The notes beneath the pieces are model-generated. The model ran no database searches. It was not told the origin of the DNA and saw only the letters and a list, made by a program, of their open reading frames with translations. This document shows, piece after piece, positions 58,295 to 64,000 of a stretch of DNA of 64,000 nt. The stretch covers positions 4,469,924 to 4,533,923 of the forward strand of contig NW_006917092.1 of the NCBI RefSeq assembly GCF_000516985.1, read 5' to 3'. Within the stretch, counting starts at the first letter, position 1; the number at the start of each line of letters is the position of its first letter. Origin of the DNA: Pestalotiopsis fici W106-1 (lineage: Eukaryota > Ascomycota > Sordariomycetes > Amphisphaeriales > Sporocadaceae). The position numbers and the translations under genes were made by a program.

Positions 58295-59792
58295 TAGTGG
58301 ATTCTTGGCTCCAGAGGATTCGGCGCCGGCGTTTTTGTTGATTGATTGAAGCGGGGAGTCGGGGATTGATTGATGCAGTGGATGCAGTAGGTAATTTTTG
58401 TTTAACCTCTTACCTGGGGTATTTTTTGGTAGACCAACGGAATATGTTATTTTGATAATGTAAACTTCAACTGTAGCGTAGAGAGACGGTTATCTACCTG
58501 TTTGCCGGGGTAAGAATTCAATGGATCTGGGACCTGGGTTAGTTGGGAGAATGCTGTTGTTATTAGGTTTTCAGGTAATAGAAGGATAGACATGAGGTAT
58601 CCCTCTTTAGGTAGCGATGATGTTATGCCTGGGCCTTGACTTGTTTGTTGTCACCCAGTCACTGGCTCGATTGAGTCAAAGTCCTACATGCAAGAAGCGG
58701 AAAGCAGATGGATAGCGAAAAGACTGGTAGGTAATGTAGGTAGGTGCGTTGGCCACCCACCCGAATCACCGCCGCCGGCTGTCACGGAGTTTTTCTCTCG
58801 AGGTGTCTGAAGGTCGTGAGGTCTGGCCTGGAGCATTGGAGAAATGATCGCCATCCAGCAACATGATAAGGCGATTCCCGGGGGGTGTCGGGGTGGCTCT
58901 CAACTACATAGTACGTAGATATTACCTAGGTAAAGCAGCTAACTGCGCTCAACGTCGGACGAGAAGAATCACATTCAGTCCAGTGGCTAGATTGTATCAT
59001 CAACAACGGTTGGTCCGTGTTTGTAAGGTTTCCATATTTCTATGGAGTTTTTCCTAGTGGGGTTCAATGACTGCCCTGCGCTACCCTGCTTCGGTTATTA
59101 CCCTTATGAGAGCAAGAGAAACGGTCAATATTGGGGACCTCACATGCACGTCACATTACCATTATTGAATTGATTTTCCCCTACTACCTAAGCTACCTAG
59201 GCACACTCGATATTGGTCTACTTTGATTACATACGTCCGGCGCTTGCTCAGCTCCTCGGCTCCATTGATAACATGCGATATCAATATGATCCTTGGGCGT
59301 CTCGTCTTGTGCCATCGACTGCATCGATTATAATTTTATTATCTGACTTACACGGCATACCACGTTGAACCTTATGCAAAAGGGCAAAATGCATGGGTTG
59401 TCACAGCCTCAATGCTCATCATGACAATACACATGTGCATCTATTCTTCGCCATTACGAATGCACAATCAGAGAAGGAAAGATACAAGATACACGGTCGT
59501 GAAAACATGGAAAGAAGCTAAAAATAAGAAACAAAAATGCCATGGCGCGTTTTCTATGCACATGTGCACAAATCTCATGGCCAGAACTAAAAGCAGTACA
59601 TACCTACATACCTAGAGAATGTACAGAGTACAGAAATGCAATCTAGCTACTATTGACCTACTGGCTTGTGTAATGTATTTCCTCACACCATCATCACCTA
59701 CCATCGGACTGTCGCGTTCGGTCGATGCCGCCCGCCATCCGTCCGCAGCCTACCCTCGCTCCCTTGCCCGAGTTCCCTTCTCTCGCCTGGCC

Positions 59793-59821
<29 letters not shown>
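59793..59821 (+). repeat. A29 homopolymer
   Basis: An uninterrupted run of 29 A, followed by GAAAGAAAAAA. It could be a simple repeat or the remnant of a retroposed poly(A) tail; no target duplication is evident. Confidence 0.8.
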
Positions 59822-59823
<2 letters not shown>

Positions 59824-62800
59824 AAGAAAAAACCTGCACACCCCTAATGCAACCCTTCCCTCCCCGCCCCGCCAAATCCCCAAGAGCCAAGCTTCGAGTT
59901 CCCGATCTTTTGACATCTCGGATCGCGCTGTTCCCGCTCCCAGGATGGGCAAACCATGTATGGACCTCGAACGTCTAGACTTTTGAAAATCACGACATAT
60001 TTGTCAGTCCATCATATAATATACTTGGTCCGATGTGACATCACCTGATATATCGCATCGGTCTCGCGTAGAGGCGAGAAGGCCGGCCATTGAATCAAGA
60101 CAAGAAGGGAAGAAGAAGGAAAAAAAACGTTCCTCCAACTTCCAATATGCTGACCAAACATCATGTCACAATTCCATAGACCCTTTTTGCTAATAAACAT
60201 TCAAGCTAGCTCGCGGTAACAGCCCGGAGTCTAGATGCTTGCTATCATCATGGACTAGGACGAATTCAATGTAGGAAGATTACCGAGCGGGAGCTACTTT
60301 GAAGGCGGACGTCCCCTACCCTATTCTAATTTTTCTCTCCCTCTTCTCTTTTCTTCTATCCACCGGTTTTTTTTTTTTCCTTTTCGCTAACGGTCATAAC
60401 TCATTTTGTTTAGAGTAGTCTGGTAGGCGCCCAAAAAAAAAAAAAATGAAGCCCAAGAATAGTCCGAGGACCCTTAGGACCCCTTGGACCCATTTGGCCG
60501 TGTAAGTCAGTCATGTCATGTACATGTTTTCAAAGTCAATCATAGAAATTCCCACCCCCATGCATTGAATTTCAGCTGCACCTGAAGAATTTCGCTAGCT
60601 AGTACCTGCGTATCAAATTAGATTCACCCAACTTAGTGGTGCTGAGACACAGCCAACCAACCAACCAGCCAACCGGCACGCAGCCGCGGCATTTTCTTTT
60701 TCTTTCTGTTTTTTTTCCTTATTCCCTCCCATCTGCGCCTGCCCATTGTCTGGGGGCTTCTCGCAAACCGTCCAGTCATATGTCTTCTATAGTCCTTTCG
60801 CTGCCACACATTAAAATTAAAACCTCGCATATCTGCCCGTAACCCTTCTTGAGGCGTTTTTGTTTACGCGTTTTGCCCGTCCGCCATGTGGCCATGCCCT
60901 GTAAGTCATCATCAGTCTGTAATAAGTCAGTCTGCTCGGTACTCGCCTTGAGGGTCTTGTTGGTGTGGTTGTGTTTTAGTCAAAATACTATTTCGCTTGA
61001 TTGTCAGTTCATGACTTGGCAGACTTCAAGCATTCCCCCGCGATATCAATACTGAGAAAGAAGCCAAGGGCATCTGGCCTTCTCGTAGACAGTCTCGTGA
61101 CTTTGCTTCCTTAGTTTATCGGGCCGCGTGTCGTGATTCCCCTCTCTCAAGGCCAGAAGAGAATTGTCGCTCCGGATAGACTGACCGTTTTTGTCCCACA
61201 TTCCGTCAGACCAAAGCAGAAATTCCATACTCTAGTCAGTCGGGTCGCTTTGGCTTTTGATCCGCTTCACGTCTGAGCACGCGGGGCCCCTGGAGCCCGC
61301 CGAGACGACAAGATGACAGCCAGAGAGTCTAGGCCGGCTGTTGGAAGATGGGGTTTTGGGAAAATCCGGGAGACTGCTGCTCCCCCCAAGCCAATCATGG
61401 GCCACCATCCACCACCCACCCACTCAGCAGCCGAGAGACAGAGAGTGAGAGAGCAAGCATAACCTACATTCATAGATATTGACAAGCTGCAAGTCCACTG
61501 GATCTGGCAAGGCCGCGGCGATCCCGAAACCAAAAGTGGCTGTCCAGCAGCAATACAAACCAATCACCACGTCTCCCATGTTGTCGTCCTAGCCTATACC
61601 GGCATACACAGTAGTGTACAGGGTCAGCCAGCACACCACATGCCATGTCAACCACTGTTTCGGGTCGCTCTAGCTTAGCTTTTTTTCTTTCTTCTTCTTT
61701 GGTCCCCTGGGAAAACAACATGTATGTATGCATGTATACCAAAATATCATTTCTCTTTCCCACCCCTACCTAGTACCCGCCGCCGCTATGCACAAACCTC
61801 ACAGCCGGCTGGCGTGTGTTAGTCTCTACCACGCACAGCTCTAGCCCTATCCGCATGCCTGCCGCAGAAGAAAATCGTTCGACTTTTTGGTCCTGCCGCC
61901 CTCAGGTCCGTACCTAGACCATTTAGTAGGAGCACAATGTCCGGCTTGGCAGGCAGGGGAAGAATGTTTGTGAGGGAGAATGGGAGGGGGAGAAAAAAAG
62001 GGTTCGTGGCGTAAACACACCCTCGTCTAGCTCCAAGACCTCATACTCAGTGCTTGGAGCTAGGTAGGCAATGTCTTTGGGTCGGGGAGCCGCAAACATG
62101 GCGAAGCATGTAAAAAAACGTTTTGGGCTTGAGCTAATGTGGGTGGGCATGGGCATGGATCGTCAGGTACACGCGGTTTTGGTATCCAAGACACCACCTC
62201 CGGGAGCAGCCACCCGCAATGGTATCGTGGCTTTGGGTCTACTATACTCTTGCGTCTTACCATGGCCACAAATCGAGTATGCTCTGCGGCTGCATACGAC
62301 CGATTTCCCCCCCAGTCTGACATGCGTATTTGACCACCGCCATTTGAAAAAGCCCATTGCTGAAAATATGGGAGATCACGGCAACCCGTTAGCTACACAA
62401 CATTACATCACTCTTGTCTTTTGTCTCACAATTATGCTGACTGCCGTTGCCACTTCATCTTGGCATGGTTCGTCGTGACCCTCCTCAACCGCAATGCCGG
62501 CTTGGAACGTTCCATTCTGCTGGAAATAGACGCCTCGATTTTTCTGCCATGCGGCTTACTTCAGCTCATGGCAGCAGGCGGTCAAGCTCATTGCCGACGA
62601 AATGACTTCCTCCTCCTCTTCTTCTTCACCGTGTTGATACGTGAATAATATGGTGGTAGAGTAGGCAAATCACGACTTATATCAAAAACACACACTACTT
62701 TCTCAGCTCATATCACGGCTGAAAAATCCTTCATGTCCACAAGTCTCGTCCACAACTGCCGTTCCCTCAGTGAACCACTGTTTGTTTTGTGATTAAGTTT

Positions 62801-63854
62801 CCAGTCATCCAACCCCAAGTTTACTGTACACTTACCGTTTATACTTGTGTAGCTGAAATTTTGAGGCTGCCGTTGCAGCTACATGAAGTGATATATGATC
62901 ACGGATAAAACCGAGGGCGCAGCAATCCAGTGTGTGATTGGCCAACATCTCCCCCAGTCTTACCAGTGCTATATACATAATCCAACGGGCAATGTACACA
63001 TTAATACCACAAATGATCTGGGGTAGACTCTCAAAAACTGGGCCAACGAGGATCATTTGCGCTTCCCCCATTGGGCTCCCCCTCCCTTAACCCTTGCCCG
63101 CCGCCTTGTCTCACCACACCCACAGAGCTTCTCCCCAATGCAAGCCGTGTTTGCGCCTGAAATATCCCAGACGGCGGCACAACAGTGCTCATATCGGTAA
63201 CATGACACATCCATCTATATCTCCAGAGTATTCCAAGGCATCTATTCGCTGATACACGATGTCTGTTGATGTCGTCTACACACTGCCTCACCTTTGACTT
63301 TTATGCTCCAAACAACAACAAGGTTGGTCATTAATAATATTTTTCATCTCCCGGGGTCGATGACCTTACATTTACGGCCGAAACCATGGAGTCATCAATT
63401 GACAAGGCCATGATGAAGATGTGATTCAATTAATTTCTAAATTGATCCAAACTGTCAAAGTGCCGAATGTACGGAGCAAACTCTTTCACCGCTCCAGGAA
63501 GCTATGATTTGGAATATGTAGATCGCTGGTAGATGGGTATCAGGGCATCGGGAATGATATCGAGGCAATAATTGTCAAAATGAAGATGAATGTGCAAATG
63601 CGTCGAGACCATTCATTCAATGTTTAGTGTATGATCCTACAAGTTGGTTTCAATGACCGTCTTCAACGTAGAACCGCTGCAAATAACCATATTGACAAAA
63701 ACAATGCATTGCAAGAAATATCCCTTTTGACAGGCTTTGGTATCGAATCCTGCTGAGCCCCGTTCCAAAAACGCCTTTGCCTATGGGCAGATACCCATCC
63801 ATGATACACAAAACAAAACTCATGACGCTCCCCCCTTCGAATCCCGCACTCAAG

Positions 63855-64000
63855 TTAAAAATTCAAAGTCATACAAGCATCCTCATCTCCATCACCACCA
63901 CTGCGGCTTCGCCGGCTCTTCTTCCTGCCGTTCCTCTGCAGTCCCTTGTCCTCCAAAATTCTTCCATTGGGGTGGCCACGATCGTCGTTGTCATGACTAT
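63855..64000 (-). CDS. 3' end of an unidentified gene, cut by the window edge
   Basis: On the minus strand an open frame enters from the right edge and ends at a TAA at 63855-63857, giving 47 complete codons of the C-terminus. It reads DDRGHPNGRILEDKGL, then RKKSRRSRSGGDGDEDACM and TLNF. The mixed basic-acidic tail has the composition of real protein and no stop in 146 nt. No family can be named from this fragment, and it may instead be chance open frame. Confidence 0.4.
   Translation of the reverse strand, partial: SHDNDDRGHPNGRILEDKGLQRNGRKKSRRSRSGGDGDEDACMTLNF

Larger units (their letters stand above)
56941..63854. other. Gene desert of 6.9 kb
   Basis: No convincing gene. It contains the metacaspase promoter, an alternating GC/GT tract (57651-57671), a GAG repeat (about 57918-57938), the MITE-like element (58054-58294), an A29 run (59793-59821), T-runs near 60368, and scattered short frames without domains. 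Two short minus-strand frames near 61,425-61,580 and 62,015-62,099 are noted as candidates only. Confidence 0.5.

Noticed and set aside
59600..59821. Possible retroposed sequence ending in A29
   Set aside because: No target-site duplication or internal RNA polymerase III promoter could be seen; a simple homopolymer is the simpler reading.

Overview
The window reads as nuclear DNA of a filamentous ascomycete, most likely a Sordariomycete and plausibly Hypocreales (inference). The evidence is single-gene transcription units with short introns (mostly 57-200 nt, GTRNGT donors, CTRAY-like branch points, YAG acceptors), fungal core genes (PDAT/LRO1, ATG9, CHO1, a Q/N-rich metacaspase, a Whi5/Nrm1-like protein), and long simple-repeat-rich intergenic DNA. 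There are no operons, IS elements, CRISPR arrays or biosynthetic clusters. Coding regions were rebuilt by joining reading frames across splice sites; every splice junction given keeps the frame.

Layout: 0.9-8.1 kb holds a DUF1917 protein (+), the NatC acetyltransferase NAA30/MAK3 (-), PDAT (+) and the tRNA ac4C factor TAN1 (+, five exons). 8.1-12 kb is non-coding and includes a 100-N assembly gap inside a CT repeat. 12-17.5 kb has an aminoglycoside-phosphotransferase-like protein lacking the catalytic-loop motif (+) and a 14-TM-type MFS transporter with a 335-residue N-terminal tail (-). 19.3-25.5 kb carries COG6 (-) and ATG9 (+) head to head. 26-32.2 kb has GAR1 (-) and threonyl-tRNA synthetase (+) head to head, then phosphatidylserine synthase CHO1 (-). 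34.1-36.7 kb encodes a metzincin-type metalloprotease with a jacalin-like C-terminus (-). 36.7-43.3 kb is a gene desert ending in an ATG-free leader of a Whi5/Nrm1-like G1/S repressor (+, 43.3-44.5 kb). 46.4-48.5 kb is a Ser/Thr-rich single-span membrane protein (-). 51.7-54.3 kb is an unrecognised conserved-looking protein with polyQ and polyE tracts (+). 54.8-56.9 kb is a seven-exon metacaspase (-). 57-63.85 kb is another desert containing a 241-bp MITE-like element. The right edge cuts through the 3' end of another gene (-).

Functionally the genes are mostly housekeeping: translation and RNA modification (THS1, TAN1, GAR1), lipid synthesis (PDAT, CHO1), trafficking and autophagy (COG6, ATG9), protein modification and proteolysis (NAA30, metalloprotease, metacaspase) and cell-cycle control. 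The observations best worth pursuing are the MITE with near-perfect terminal inverted repeats and TA duplications, the ATG-free leader of the Whi5-like gene, a full Gcn4/CPC1 consensus site upstream of the threonyl-tRNA synthetase, the metacaspase terminal splicing pattern, and the candidate pseudokinase. I found no convincing wholly new multi-gene system.
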